Below are positions 35,400 through 46,740 of a stretch of DNA of 64,000 bases, piece after piece (position 1 is the stretch's first letter; every line of letters starts with the position of its first letter). Below the pieces are notes generated by a model, which was not told where the DNA came from, did no database searches, and saw only the letters and a list, made by a program, of their open reading frames with translations. The position numbers were made by a program, and so were the translations under genes. Origin of the DNA: Larix kaempferi (Eukaryota; Streptophyta; Pinopsida; Pinales; Pinaceae); assembly GCA_027924585.1 (NCBI GenBank), contig BSBM01000307.1, forward strand, positions 10,500,001 to 10,564,000, written 5' to 3'.

Positions 35400-36090
35400 A
35401 CAACCCTATTAGGGCTTGATCCAATCTTTAGTGACTTCAATTGTGCACCAGCATCTCTGCTAAACCCTTGAACTGACCCACGGTGGCTGCGACATGTGCA
35501 GTGGCAGCCCTGGAGGCCTCAACTGAGCAACAGCAGCCTTACTAATGGTTAGATTTGATCTTTGTTGACCTAAATTTAAGCAACGTCAATCCTGGTGAGG
35601 CTTGATTTGATCTTTGGTAGCCCTGATCATTGACCCGGTAGCCTTGCTAGAGCTCCTTCTGATCACAATGACTTTATCTGGTGTCTAGGCAGCCCTTGTT
35701 AGGGCTTAAACAAACTTCTGGTGTTAGTAGAACCCTCGGTGGCCTATACTGTGTACCAGCAGCCCTACTTAGGGCTTTATCCAACCCGCGATGGTCTCCT
35801 TAGGTGTCACAGCAGACTCTCAGCAGTCCTTCAAGATTCACGACAGCCCTCTTTAGGGCTATGTCAGACTTCGGCAGGCCTCTCAGATGTCTTGGCAACC
35901 TACTAGTGATCTCGGCAGCCTGCTAGTGTTCTAGGAAGCTCTTCTAAGAGTCTCGGCAGCCCTGATATGCCCTTTAAACCCCTACCGTCAACTATTGTTG
36001 ACTTTATCTGCTCTTCTAGGACCAGCGGTAACCTTAATCTAGCCCTCAAGGGCATATACTGTCTGCACCGAGCCCTAACAACCTTGCCCA
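35400..36090. repeat. Degenerate repeats with AGCCCT/AGGGCT hairpins
   Basis: GGCAGCCCT-type units recur irregularly. Three are perfect 6-bp-arm hairpins with 4-nt loops: 35691-35706, 35761-35776 and 35845-35860. Confidence 0.65.
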
Positions 36091-36838
36091 CAACTTGATG
36101 ATGACTGCGTTGACCTCAGAGATGAACAAGATCTCCAAGCGTAGAAAAGAAAGAGATAATGACAGCTTAGAACCCCGTGAACTCTTGTTGATAGAGATAA
36201 TGATGGAAGAATGATGATGAACCCCATGAACTCTTGTTGATAGAGATAATGACGGAAGAATGATGATGAATAATAATAATCATATGAGAGAGCTTCCTTA
36301 TTTATTTTTCTTCATCGAGTAATCCAAGGGGCAAATACCATTAGAGAATGAAAACCACTTCCATAAAACCACTTTACTAATTTTTAATTTAATAATTAAA
36401 AATCACTTTACGACTTTTAGTTTGGGTTCATATGACTTCATGTTGGGCTTTTAACACTTGTTAGGGCTTTATAATGTTTTACTTGGGCTATTTAACCCAT
36501 TCTCCTTAGACACATAAAGGCTTAGCCCTTCTCTTGGTCTTTATAGTCCACACATGCCAATTCAAGGTACATCATCATATACAAGGGAGATTAGTCTTAG
36601 AAGCAACATTAAAAGCTCCTCTTGTAATTTCTCATAAAGGCTTAGACAAAACATCTTGGGCTAAACTCTAGCCGCTCTTGGTCTTCATGATCCACATGTG
36701 CCCTAGAACCCATAGGGTCTTTCAAGAGCTTCTAGATTTACACTAATCAGTGGTTATTTTGTCTTCCTAAATCTTCATAAGAAAGGTTTATTCATGTTGA
36801 TGTAGTGTCCTTCAAGAGGAGATTAAGAACATCAACAT

Positions 36839-37640
36839 CCTAGTCCCTGACTAGGTCCTTAGCCCCAAGTTGAGCCAATCTCCTAAAGAATGGCTCTCGA
36901 TGCTGCCCAAAAATCAACACTCCCTCTCATCGAGAGAGGCATTCTCTATCAATCAAGCTCCAAGACAGATAAAAGAAGTAGCTTGAGTCAGCACACATAC
37001 ATTGATGCATCTCACGTGTCATCAATGTCCTGGTAACAGACCAGGTACCTTAGCTCTAGGCTGCATTCATTCCCCCGGAGAATGGTACTCGATGATGTAA
37101 TCATCTCTAGACAATGTGATCATCTTGTTCACCCCACTAACACCAAGGTCATATGCTAGTTACTCAAGCAAGGGGTGGCCAGTCCCTTAAAGAGGTCCCA
37201 TAGCTCAACCATCTCGAATGACCAAGGAGAGGAGTACGTCACACATCATCTGCCTAGACCTAGTCTAGGACTTCTCAGTTCTCACTTTGATCTGCATCAA
37301 CGTCCTGGTTCCTAACCAAGTCCTGGTCCGTGACCAGGTTCTTTAGCTCCAAGCTAAAGTTGGCATGTGTCAATATCTTGGTAACTGACCAAGTGCCTCA
37401 GTCCTCAGACTACATCAAGTTGACTAAAGTCAACAACTTGGTAACTGACCAAGTGCCTCAATCCTCAAACTGCATCAAGTTGATCCTCGGTCCCCAAACT
37501 GAATCAAAGATTATCAACTACCTGGTAACTGACCAGGTGCCTCCATTCTCCCAAATAATGGCTCTCGGCCCCAGGCTAAGCTTCAGTCGCAAACTGAATC
37601 AAATTCCTCGTAACTGACCAAGTGCCTCCATTCTCCCAGA
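36839..37640. repeat. Array of eight 17-nt hairpins with covarying arms
   Basis: Copies start at 36839, 37029, 37304, 37322, 37377, 37437, 37521 and 37606. Arms are 6 bp with a 5-nt loop. Arm pairs change together: CCTAGT/ACTAGG, CCTGGT/ACCAGG, CTTGGT/ACCAAG. The copy at 37304 has a wobble and the one at 37606 a mismatch. A second hairpin (CCATTCTC/GAGAATGG and variants) lies between some copies, clearest at 37629-37647. Confidence 0.8.
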
Positions 37641-40259
37641 GAATGGCTCTTATGTGTGGTGCTCATTACTAATCTCAGCAAGTGATCCAATGGGAAATGG
37701 TCCTCCATCCCATAAGCAGAGACTAACTCCCTCTGATCAACGCATTATCTCATTCGCATTACTTCTTGGGGAATTCACCAGGTATCTTCAAATACCATAC
37801 TTTGGGAGTCTACAGAGTACACATAAGTGATAAGTCTATCTTTACATTAGAGGAACAAACTGTCTCTACTGCACATATCACAATTCAAGTGCTCCTCAAC
37901 TATCAGTGATATCTTATACAGATCAAACTGATAAGAAGAGACTCGTGCTCTCCTTCTTATCACTGAATGGATCTCTAGGATCCCTCTAAGCCCAACAACA
38001 GACTGTCTAAGAAATCTACAACCAAAGCATTTCAGTACTCAGCATACTGAACCAAACCACTGAGGAAGGTGGTTCACACATCCATCAGATGTAATCTCAA
38101 CTCATCACTGTACATCCGAAGTGTACTGGGGACATATGACTCCTCATAGTCCACTCATTATGTCAGAGAGTCCTCTCAATGTTGTGTGTTGTTGCATGCT
38201 CAAGTCAGCTGAAAGTCTCATAGACTTCTCCTCAGATCTCACACATCATACTTCTTAATAGACTGATGAAAAAAAAAGAGACTTAACAACCAGTGATGTG
38301 TCTCATATAAACTCAAAGACTCAAACTTCCCCTGAAAATCTAATGACAGTAGCAAGTAAGGCTATACGAGTCGTTCTTTGATCACAACAGTCACACAATC
38401 ATATACTCAGAGTGCTCTATTGGCTCCCTTCGATTGTCGGAAAGGTGAGAATAGTAAATCTCATTCTTTGGAGTCTTATCTTCCTCATTACTGATCTTCA
38501 AGTGAGATTCTGGACCTCTTGAAGGTTTCCAACAACTTGACAATCACAACCTAACTCCTCCTTATGAAGGGAAGAATCTTCAAGACACTGAAGTCTCATT
38601 GTTTTACACAAAGGTAACCAACTCTCCAAAAGGCGAGGGAGGTAAAGAACTGCATGTGCCCTCTTGATCTCTGTGCCCAAGCAGAAATCACTAAACAAAA
38701 CTCAAGAAGTACTATCATCTATTCTGATCCAAATATTTATTAGGTTCTCCCTTTGAGTCCCAAACTCATAAAGCTCAAAATCGTATGGTAGAAGGAATAC
38801 TAACTGCCATGTTTTACCATGAACCATTCAAGGAGGAAGACTATCCTCGATCCACATGCAACTAAAAGTACTAGCTCAAAAATAACTATTACTGTCCAAA
38901 CAGATCTCATAATACTCTAATCAAGAGTATGTTCTCAGCAAGTCTCGCCATGCTTTCTCTAAGGCTCTAGTCAAGCTGTAACCATCCTCCTTATAATGTG
39001 AAGAACTCTGCAAGTGAGCACATCTCAACTCACAAAATTAACATTGTCATATATCAAAGCCAAAAACTGACCATACAGTCAATTGTACAATCCTCCCTCT
39101 CGAATACAAATCTTTATGTTTGATCCAGGTCATATAAGGACTGATCTTGTGCAGTGATGGACTTCTGAAAGGATGTTGGCACTTTCTTGCCTTTTAGTTT
39201 CCATATAAAGGACTTTATTAGAACATCTCGGATGAATTTGGTCACTCACAAACTCTAGAAACTTTCCCTTTCCCATATGCATTTAAATCTGGGTGACTTG
39301 ATACATTATATCATAGTTTCATTTACAATTCATCTTGCAGAATGTCTAATCCACATAGATGGATCATTAGCTCCTCTAGATCCCATTTCGGACTATACGA
39401 AGAGAACCATCCTTGAATGCTCCAGAACAAGTCACTACTCGACCCTGACCTTGTCTCTCAAGATCAACAACACAGAAGTCCGCTATCTTTGCAAAAACTT
39501 CCACATATGAACCTCTTTTAATTTCTCAAAAAAATTTAGACAAAACATCTTGGGATAAACTCTAGCCCCTTGTTACGTGGTACCAGTACCAACGTACCTT
39601 CGGATGTGCCCCAAGGAGAGAGGGTCATTTTTTTTCTTGACCAGGAGGGGTGTTATCCAGCTTTTTCTAAGTGGAGGTTATGGCCAAATCCTTTGGTCCC
39701 TCTCCTGGGAGTACTATGGCTTAGTGGCATTGCTGACTGCCTCATGAAAGGGCTTGAAGCCCTGAGGTTGGTGTTCGGGGTTTCCAGGGGTGGTCACTGG
39801 ATCACATGACCCCCATCTTGTTTTATCATTCCAGTGGCACTTCTTTCAGCACTGAGGTTTATGTCTCTCCTCCAAGTCACCTTCCACACCCTCTTGGTCC
39901 TCCAGTACTACAGCGCCCTCTCTCCTTGGTTGTCTTTTGATGATGACATCATCCTTCTTCCAGGCCTACATTGCTTGATTAAGGGGGGGGCGTTGAGTGA
40001 TTTTCACTACTGTTGGGGTTAGATGGGGCATGACGTCCCCCCCCTCGCCACTCCAACCTTTTGTTCGAAGTGTTTTGCTCATTTTTAGCTATTTTAGTCA
40101 TTTTTGGGTAAACTCCGGGGAAGATGCCCCAAGTTATCCATAGATTTGATTATTTTATATTATTTTATGTTATAATTTTAAGTTAACATTTTATAATTTC
40201 AAATTGACATTTTAAAGGCATGTCAACCTAGTTATTTTGTAAAAGTGAGTGTGAGAAAC

Positions 40260-40268
40260 TATAAATAG
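40260..40268 (+). promoter_or_regulatory. LTR TATA box
   Basis: TATAAATAG inside the LTR at 39571-41588, placed as in the related LTR at 59031. Confidence 0.55.
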
Positions 40269-40964
40269 ACTCTCCTCACTTCACTTTTAGAGACAACTTA
40301 TGGAATAAAATTAATTATGCTACTCTTTTACCCTAGAAGGTCCTTATGAAGTGATGTGCACCTCTTGGAGGGATGATTCTTCTTGCTCTTGGATGAAGTT
40401 GGATGCTTTCTTTGTCTTGCTAATGCTTTGTGCATGCTAGAATGCTTGGAATAACTCATGCTCAGGTAAGTCTTTTACATTTTTAAGGTTTGCTTAATGA
40501 ATGATAAAATTTTGCATCTTGAATAATTGAATGGTAGCCCTAGGGCTACATTATCTTTGAATAGGGCTTTTGCCTGCTATTATATCCTCATTGCATAGTA
40601 AAAACGCTCCCAAGGGGAGGTTTTTAAAAAGTTTGGCCTTGGAGCTCCAACTTTGCCCTAGTTTAGGCTCTTGAAACCAACCCTAGAGGTTGTTTCAAGA
40701 AGCCCTAACCTAGTAGCAAGGAGAATTACCTCCAAGAGGAAGGTTTGTCACCTTCCTCTAAGACTAGGGTTTGGGGTAACATCCATTAAAACCCTAAGTT
40801 GGTACATCAAACCCTGGTTTGTACATTTGTAATTATTATTTAAGGTTAGATTTTGCATTTTCATCTGTAAATTTGCATTTTCAAGGTAGAATTACGATTA
40901 GGATTATGCCTACAATTTTATATCAAAATCAAAAAAATAAAAATAAAAATAAAAATTGAATTTT

Positions 40965-41330
40965 TGGGCCTCCCTAAAATTTCGGCCCTAAAATCTCGTC
41001 CCTAAATTCTCGCAGCCCTAAATTCTTATGACCCCAAAATTTCGACCCCCTAAAATCTCGCCCATAAATTCAGGCCCTAAATTCTTGCGACCCCAAAATT
41101 TCGGCCCTAAATTCTCGCAGCCCTAAAATCTATGCTCTAAATCCTCAACCCTAAATTATCACGGTCTTAAATTCTCGCGACCCAAAAATTTCGGCCCTAA
41201 ATATTTCGCAGCCCTGAATTCTCGCGAGCCCAAAATTTTGGCCGTAAATTCTCGCGACCCTAAATTCTCACGGCCCTGAAATTTCGGGCATGAAATCCTC
41301 GGCCTGTCTTTTTAACCCTAAACAGACCTG
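40965..41330 (+). repeat. Telobox-like tandem array in the LTR
   Basis: About 17 degenerate units of roughly 19-20 bp, based on CGGCCCTAAATTCTCGCGA. CCCTAAA, the plant telomere repeat unit, occurs 12 times between 40965 and 41335, always separated by other bases. It lies between the TATA box and the LTR end, so most of it would be transcribed. Confidence 0.8.
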
Positions 41331-41599
41331 CAAAACTGCCAAAACTACTATACAAGCACCATCCTAACTCTCTTTATTACTCTATGTTTGACTCCATTAG
41401 AGGCACTGATCTATGCTTTAAGGTGTTCTGAAGGAATTCGGCATCTACTTGGCAGGTACATTAAAGGGCTCTCCCCTTGGGACAACATTGAATCCCGAAG
41501 AAGTTAGGAGATTGGACAAAGGTGACAGCAGTCCAAGTCTCTTATGTGATTGCCTTTCACTTGCAAGCCTAACCTACTAGTTTGAACAGTAATATTTTT

Positions 41600-42250
41600 G
41601 GGCGTCGTTGTCGGGGACATTTCAAAGATTGAAGTGGCTTATCCAGAGTCATTTACACCCTTGGCAAAACGACACTTGGTAAGAAACTCGAGGTAAGTCT
41701 TGGATTCGTATTTTGAAAATATTATTGAGGACTAATCTTGCAGATCTTACCTGGCGATTCCAATTAAAAAGAATTTGGTTAAGTCCAACAACGCTAGTAA
41801 CATTTTGGTGCCGTTGCTAGGGACACTTTTGAACTGTTTTAGGACGGTTAGGGTGTGTTGCTCAAGTCATATTTTCCATCCCCTGCTGAGAACGACATTT
41901 GGTAAGAAAATTGTGGTAAGCCTTTGATTGGTATTTGAAAATATTATTGTTAAGGACTAATCTTGCAGATCTTACCTAGCGACTCCAATTAAAAAGAATT
42001 TCATTAAGTCCGGCAACGCTGGTAACATTTTTGGCGTTGTTGTCGGGTTCCTCAAAATAAGTTGAGGTGATTAATCTGTGGATGAAAGACATATCGGTAA
42101 AGCTTCAAGGTACGTCCTCATACTCGAGATATATATATATTGTTGCAAGGACTAACTTGACAGGTTTATCTGGCGACTCCACCAAGAATTTAGCCCATCT
42201 CAGGTACATACTTGTTTAGTGCTTTCGGTGAGATTTGTTTAATTCTAACT
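41600..42250 (+). repeat. Reiterated primer-binding leader (three tRNA-Asp-type sites)
   Basis: Primer-site copies at about 41600-41617 (GGGCGTCGTTGTCGGGGA), 41806-41823 (TGGTGCCGTTGCTAGGGA) and 42032-42049 (TGGCGTTGTTGTCGGGTT). The plant tRNA-Asp complement is TGGCGCCGTTGCCGGGGA. Each is followed by CTTGCAGATCTTACCTGGCG-type sequence, with the period about 206-226 bp; a fourth partial unit without a primer site reaches 42275. Confidence 0.8.
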
Positions 42251-42328
42251 TGGCAGGTCTCTCCTAGCGACTTCTACTGGAAAAAAAAAGGAAGTACACT
42301 ACAAGAACAAAACTGAAAGGAAAGAGAT

Positions 42329-43291
42329 ATGGGGAGCCTTGATCCATTTGACATCTCAACTATTCTCAGATACCCGAATAGGTTTAATAAACATCGTTGT
42401 CTAAAGTCTATCCCAATGTTCCATAAGGGAAAAGATATCGTTACAGCACATGTCATGAAGTTCAAAGAAGTTTTGATGGCATGGGATATCACAAATGAGG
42501 ACACCATTATGCAGTTGTTCGTAATGTCCTTCGAACTAGGAGGTGATCAGGATATGGATGCTTGGTATGAAGGGCTCCCTCCTAAGGGGATATTATCTTC
42601 CTTCCTCCAACTGGTTGAGGCATTCGGCGATCAATGGGGTCCCAATGCTAAGGAAGAAATAATGAAGATTATAAAGGACGATCATACGGATATTGATGAA
42701 CAGGTCTCAGAGGAGCATGAAGCAGTACTTGACAAAGATCAATTCTCGGAAGCTTTACTTGAAGAAACCATTGTTCAGGACCGGGTAAATGACATAATGG
42801 CCCTTATGAACGGAGATGAAGCGATTCCTGAAGATGAAGAGCAAGAAGCCTTAATTGAAGAAACTGAAGAATATACAGAAATGGTGAATTCTCCATATCC
42901 TCAGGTTACAATTTCTTATGATATTTTGGCTCTCTTGGAAGAAAATTACAGGTTTACGGAAGACGATTATTGGAAGTTCCTTGGTCCACCGATGTACGAT
43001 TCTTCAAGACCTTGTAGCATCATAGTAGACCCTCTCCCAAGCACATGTGTGGGTGATGAAGCTTACTCTACCATCAATGAAGAATGGATCAACCCTTTTG
43101 CTTTGCTCGATTATGCAGTAGTGCAAGATGTGGTGCCTGTTGTCGATGGCCATATGAAAAGTTTTTCTATTGTCTCCCAGTCCATGGTGTGCCCTAACCA
43201 ACAACATTCTACAAGAAGTGTTCAGCCCTTTTTGTCCAGTATCAGTCAGTATTCAACAATGCATTTCAATAAAACCAATACAGGTATGTGA
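42329..43291 (+). CDS. Gag-like protein of a non-autonomous LTR element, 320 aa
   Basis: Residues about 35-110 resemble a plant retrotransposon gag core: VTAHVMKFKEVLMAWD, DAWYEGLPPKGI and VEAFGDQWG. Such proteins form the RNA-containing particle. The C-terminal 200 residues are very acidic, with DEEQEALIEETEEYTEM, and lack a CCHC knuckle. The frame is intact. It begins 81 bp after the leader repeats and no pol follows before the copia LTR at 43888, so the element would rely on enzymes from relatives. This fits the gag-only non-autonomous LTR class. Confidence 0.65.
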   Translation: MGSLDPFDISTILRYPNRFNKHRCLKSIPMFHKGKDIVTAHVMKFKEVLMAWDITNEDTIMQLFVMSFELGGDQDMDAWYEGLPPKGILSSFLQLVEAFGDQWGPNAKEEIMKIIKDDHTDIDEQVSEEHEAVLDKDQFSEALLEETIVQDRVNDIMALMNGDEAIPEDEEQEALIEETEEYTEMVNSPYPQVTISYDILALLEENYRFTEDDYWKFLGPPMYDSSRPCSIIVDPLPSTCVGDEAYSTINEEWINPFALLDYAVVQDVVPVVDGHMKSFSIVSQSMVCPNQQHSTRSVQPFLSSISQYSTMHFNKTNTGM

Positions 43292-43539
43292 ACAAATATG
43301 ACATTCTTCTCACATTGTCAAGATTTCTATGGTTTATCTTTTCGCTTGAAATGTGAAGGCGTCGATTATGTAGCCGGCAATTTCAAAGTTTTAAAGATTA
43401 TTGGGGGTACTAACATGGTTACTATAAAGATGAGCAATATGCTTGTGTCTCTAAAGAAATGTTTATGCAGGTGCAGGAACAGGTTGCAGCTAGCATATGA
43501 AGATTTGCAAGGTCCACCGATTTCAGCCAAATTTTTTTC

Positions 43540-43799
43540 GCCATTCAGATGTATGACGAAGATGGTCCATACTTTAGCCCTGTGGAAGCCTGGATAAATG
43601 GAGCTTGTGAAAGCAATCCTTCTCTGTGGTAGCAATATCAAAGCTTCCAGGACCCCGTAGTCACCCAGCCTTCATCTCCTATCTTAATGAAGACCTTGGT
43701 ACGTATTTGCTTTGTGATCGATGAGATCTTATCATGGATTCATTCTAAAGACAAAGGTGAGGGATCAAGTATGAATTGCTTACTTAAATGGTTACATTG
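43540..43799 (+). pseudogene. Conserved SPxxAWIxGxCE / KWLH module, function unknown
   Basis: One frame reads DEDGPYFSPVEAWINGACE, a TAG, then SFQDP, and later DEILSWIHSKDKGEGSSMN and LLKWLH followed by TGA. The same order occurs at 60866-61113 in another LTR element: DGSLYLSPIQAWIEGDCE, then DVILSWTIAKGKGRSAGMN and LRWLH and a stop. The shared stop position and motifs suggest one coding sequence carried by this LTR family. I do not recognise the domain. Confidence 0.5.
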
Positions 43800-43887
43800 A
43801 TGGGATGATTTCACTTAACCCTTCATGATTCTTATGTTTAGCATAAGTAGGTTTAGTTCACTTGAGTTAGGCATATACTGTTACCCA

Positions 43888-45030
43888 TGAAAGTTTTAGA
43901 ACCCCAACCCGGTTTCAAGCTTTCAAGCTTCTCTGCATGTAGTTTAATGCCCAAGGCCCCAAACCACAACATGCATATTTCTCTCACAAAAAAGACTTAA
44001 CTTGAAACACATGAAATTGTTTTTCAAAATTAATAACTCCGGAAATTTTAATTTTCAGCCTAAATTTCGAACTCAGAAAATTATAACAGCCATGCACACA
44101 TTAAAAATGACTCAGTATTTTTGACCAAATTGGTCCAAGATAAAAACCCTAAGGGAAAACCTGTGCAGAGAGAATTTTTTTATTTTCAAAGACAAAATTA
44201 CAAAACCGAACAGCAGTACTTACCTCAACCAATTTTCTTCTTGAAAAATGTGCCCAACTATCATTGTACAGCCTACTGAAATTTTAAGAATTTCTTCTCG
44301 AAATTCATGCCTGACAACTGCATTAAATGCTGCGCTACTGCCGCGAAAAATGTGCTTGTACGGAACTGTACGGCCGACACTATTCAATGTACGGAAATGC
44401 CTCGGAAAATGCACCTATATGGACTGCACAATTCACCGTACAAAATTTACTATTCACTATACGGATTTCAATTTCTGTGCAAAATTTAAAACAGCATTAA
44501 ATTGCCTCAATTTTCGTGCCTTCACTTTGGAATTTGTGCCTTCCTCCTCCTTGGAATTTGTGCATAAATTCTGTCTCTTTCCCTCCTTGGGAAGAAATCT
44601 CTTCAAGCCCTAGGTTCTTCTTCTATTTCTCTCTTCTTCTCTCCAAAACTTCTCTCTTGGAAATGTGAATAATGAATTAGGTTTGCCTTCCCCAAGCCCT
44701 TTTTGTTCATGGTAACTTCCCCCTCTTCATCCAATGGCCAAGAATAGATTAGATCAATGGCTCTCATTAAATGCTCAATAAATAAAAATTAAATGACATT
44801 TAGTGCACTCATATCATTTAATTATGTGAGAGCTTTTAATTTATCACTCAATTGAATTTATCACTTGAACTTGGGATAAAAACCATGACTTAACTTTTAA
44901 TAAAGTGACTTTATAAAATAAGTACTTCTCACTTTATTAATTAAATGACTAGGGGTCACCTTTTTAAAGTGTTCTTGTCCACCCCAAGGAAACACAAGGT
45001 GAACAACACTTCCTTGGAAACTTTTCAACA
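43888..45030 (-). repeat. 3' LTR of the minus-strand copia element
   Basis: On the minus strand it runs from TGTTGAAAAGTTTCC to AAAACTTTCA, 1143 bp. The last 176 bp are nearly identical to 53515-53690. The inner edge follows directly after the end of pol (RDKLGVVKNTFLG). Confidence 0.85.
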
Positions 45031-45039
45031 TTCCCACTT

Positions 45040-46740
45040 ACCGAGGAAGGTGTTCTTCACCACTCCCAACTTGTCTCTAAAGTAAACATGATTCCCTCTA
45101 CCCAAAGACTTCGTGAGAATGTCTGCCACCTACTCATCAATAGAAATCTACTACAACTCAACAGCTGCTCTTTGAACATAGTCTCTGATGAAATGATATC
45201 TGATCTCAATATGCTTTGACCTGTCATGAAATACCGGATTCTCACAGAGCCTGATACAACTCTGATTATCACAATATATAACTATAGGTCTCAACTCCTG
45301 ACCAAATAAGTCTACCATCAACTTGCGAAGCCACAAAGCTTCACAACTAGCCTGACTTGCTGCCATGTACTCAGCCTCTGTGGAACTCAAAGCAACGGAG
45401 TTTTGCTTTCGACTGAACCACGACACAACTGTCAAGCCCAAACTAAAGCAACAACCGGAAGTGCTCTTCCGGTCCGAAACACTACCTGCCCAATCTGAAT
45501 TCGTGAAGCCAACCAATCCCACTCCATCAGACCTCCTATAGTCCAAACCATAATCTATTGTCCCTGCAAGATATCTCAATATGTGTTTTGCGGCAGTCCA
45601 ATGCACTCTCCTGGGCTCCACCATGAACTGACTGAGAGTGTTTACCGCAAAACTCAAATCTGGTCTAGTGCTAACCAAATACATCAATGAACCTATAAGC
45701 TGACAATACAAAGTAGGATCCACCAACTCTCCCCTAGAAGCATGAAGCTTCGTCCAGTTGGTGATCATGGGTGTGGACATGGATCTGCACTCCTCCATCC
45801 GAAATCTCTTTAGAACATTTGCAGCATATTTTCCTTGCCCCAGGAAAACATGTCCATCCTCCTGCCAAATCTCCATCCCCAAATAGTAATGCATCAGCCC
45901 AAGGTCAGTCATCTCAAACTCTGAAGCAAGATCTTTCTTACATGCTTCAATCAGGTGCTCTGCCCCTGTAATGAACAAATCATCAACATACAGGAGAAGA
46001 ATGAGCGGATCACCCCCAACCACAATGAAGTATAGGTTGGGATCAACCTCACTCTTATGAAACCCAATCGAAAGCAAATATGAATATATCCTCGAGTACC
46101 AAGCTCGAGGGGCTTGCTTCAGACCATACAAGGCCTTTTTCAGCCTACACACATGTGAATCTCTCCCATGAATCTCAAAGCCCTGAGGTTGCTCTAGATA
46201 TACCTCCTCCTGTAGAAAACCGGTCAGAAAAGCGGTTTTCACATCCATCTGATGAATCCTCCAACCCATCTCTGCAACAATGGAGATCACTGCTCTGATC
46301 GAAGAAAATCTAGCAACCGATGCAAAGGTCTCATAGTAATAAAATCCATCTACCTATGAGAACCCTCGTGCCACAAACCTAGTTGTGTACTTCTCGATGC
46401 TACCATCTGCAGCATGCTTGATTTTATAGAGCCACTTGGAAGTCACCACTGACTCCCCCTCCGATCTCAGAACAATCTCCCACACCCCATTCTTCATGAT
46501 GGAATTGTGCTCTTCCATCATGGCATCTCTCCAAACCTGATGTGGGGTAGCCTCCTCAAAAGTAGTAGGCTCGAACTCACTCAAGCTAGTCACCATCGCC
46601 ATATAACTAGAAAATCTCTCAGGTTCTCTGCTCTCTCTGGCCTCCCTCCTGGGTGGCCCCACAGAATCCTCAGCTTCCTTCACAAGCTCCTTAACACAAC
46701 TTGGCTTACGTTTCTTGGAAGTAGCTTCCTGTGGTAGACC
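45040..46740 (-). pseudogene. Copia reverse transcriptase and RNase H
   Basis: HQVWRDAMMEEHNSIMKNGVW and SKWLYKIKHAADGS open the region. A stop at 46354-46356 follows GFS. The frame then gives EMGWRIHQMDVKTAFLTG, GLKQAPRAWYSRI, catalytic YVDDLF (45973-45990), HYYLGMEIWQEDGHVFLGQG and RNase H with DRKSTSGCCFSLG, SSTEAEYMAASQA and HFIRDYV. It ends GVVKNTFLG. RT and RNase H motifs are intact apart from the one stop; this is the best preserved copia copy in the window. Confidence 0.92.

Larger units (their letters stand above)
34112..39570. other. Non-coding repeat region rich in short hairpins
   Basis: No protein recognised. Palindromic features: a long imperfect stem at 35031-35068 (CTGGG and CCCTCT against AGAGGG and CCCAG); AGCCCT/AGGGCT hairpins at 35691, 35761 and 35845; and two alternating hairpin motifs at 36839-37640. 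A block near 36628-36680 (AGACAAAACATCTTGGG) recurs at 39529-39566, just before the LTR at 39571. Overall it looks like LTR or untranslated DNA of an LTR element, probably in minus orientation; no pol was found to confirm. Confidence 0.5.
39571..41588 (+). repeat. 5' LTR of a gag-only LTR element
   Basis: It starts TGTTACGTGG and ends TTTGAACA, 11 bp before a tRNA-Asp-type primer site. A TATA box is at 40260-40268 and a degenerate CCCTAAA array at 40965-41330. Blocks throughout (TGGCTTAGTGGCATTGCTGACTGCCTC in pieces; GACTCCATTAGAGGCACTGATCTA in pieces) match the LTR at 58335-60405, so the two are one diverged family. Confidence 0.75.

Noticed and set aside
37330-37617. Frame with repeated LVTDQVP
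   Set aside because: The repeats lie in different frames in neighbouring units and fit hairpin DNA better than a protein.
36839-37647. CRISPR-like regular repeats
   Set aside because: Spacing is irregular, repeats are palindromic and diverged, and the setting is a plant intron.
41600-42049. tRNA-Asp gene fragments
   Set aside because: Only the 18-base complement of the tRNA 3' end is present, at the place of LTR primer sites; no tRNA body follows.
43288-43640. Continuation of the gag frame into the SPVEAWI module as one protein
   Set aside because: A stop at 43289-43291 and a frame change separate them; they are listed apart.
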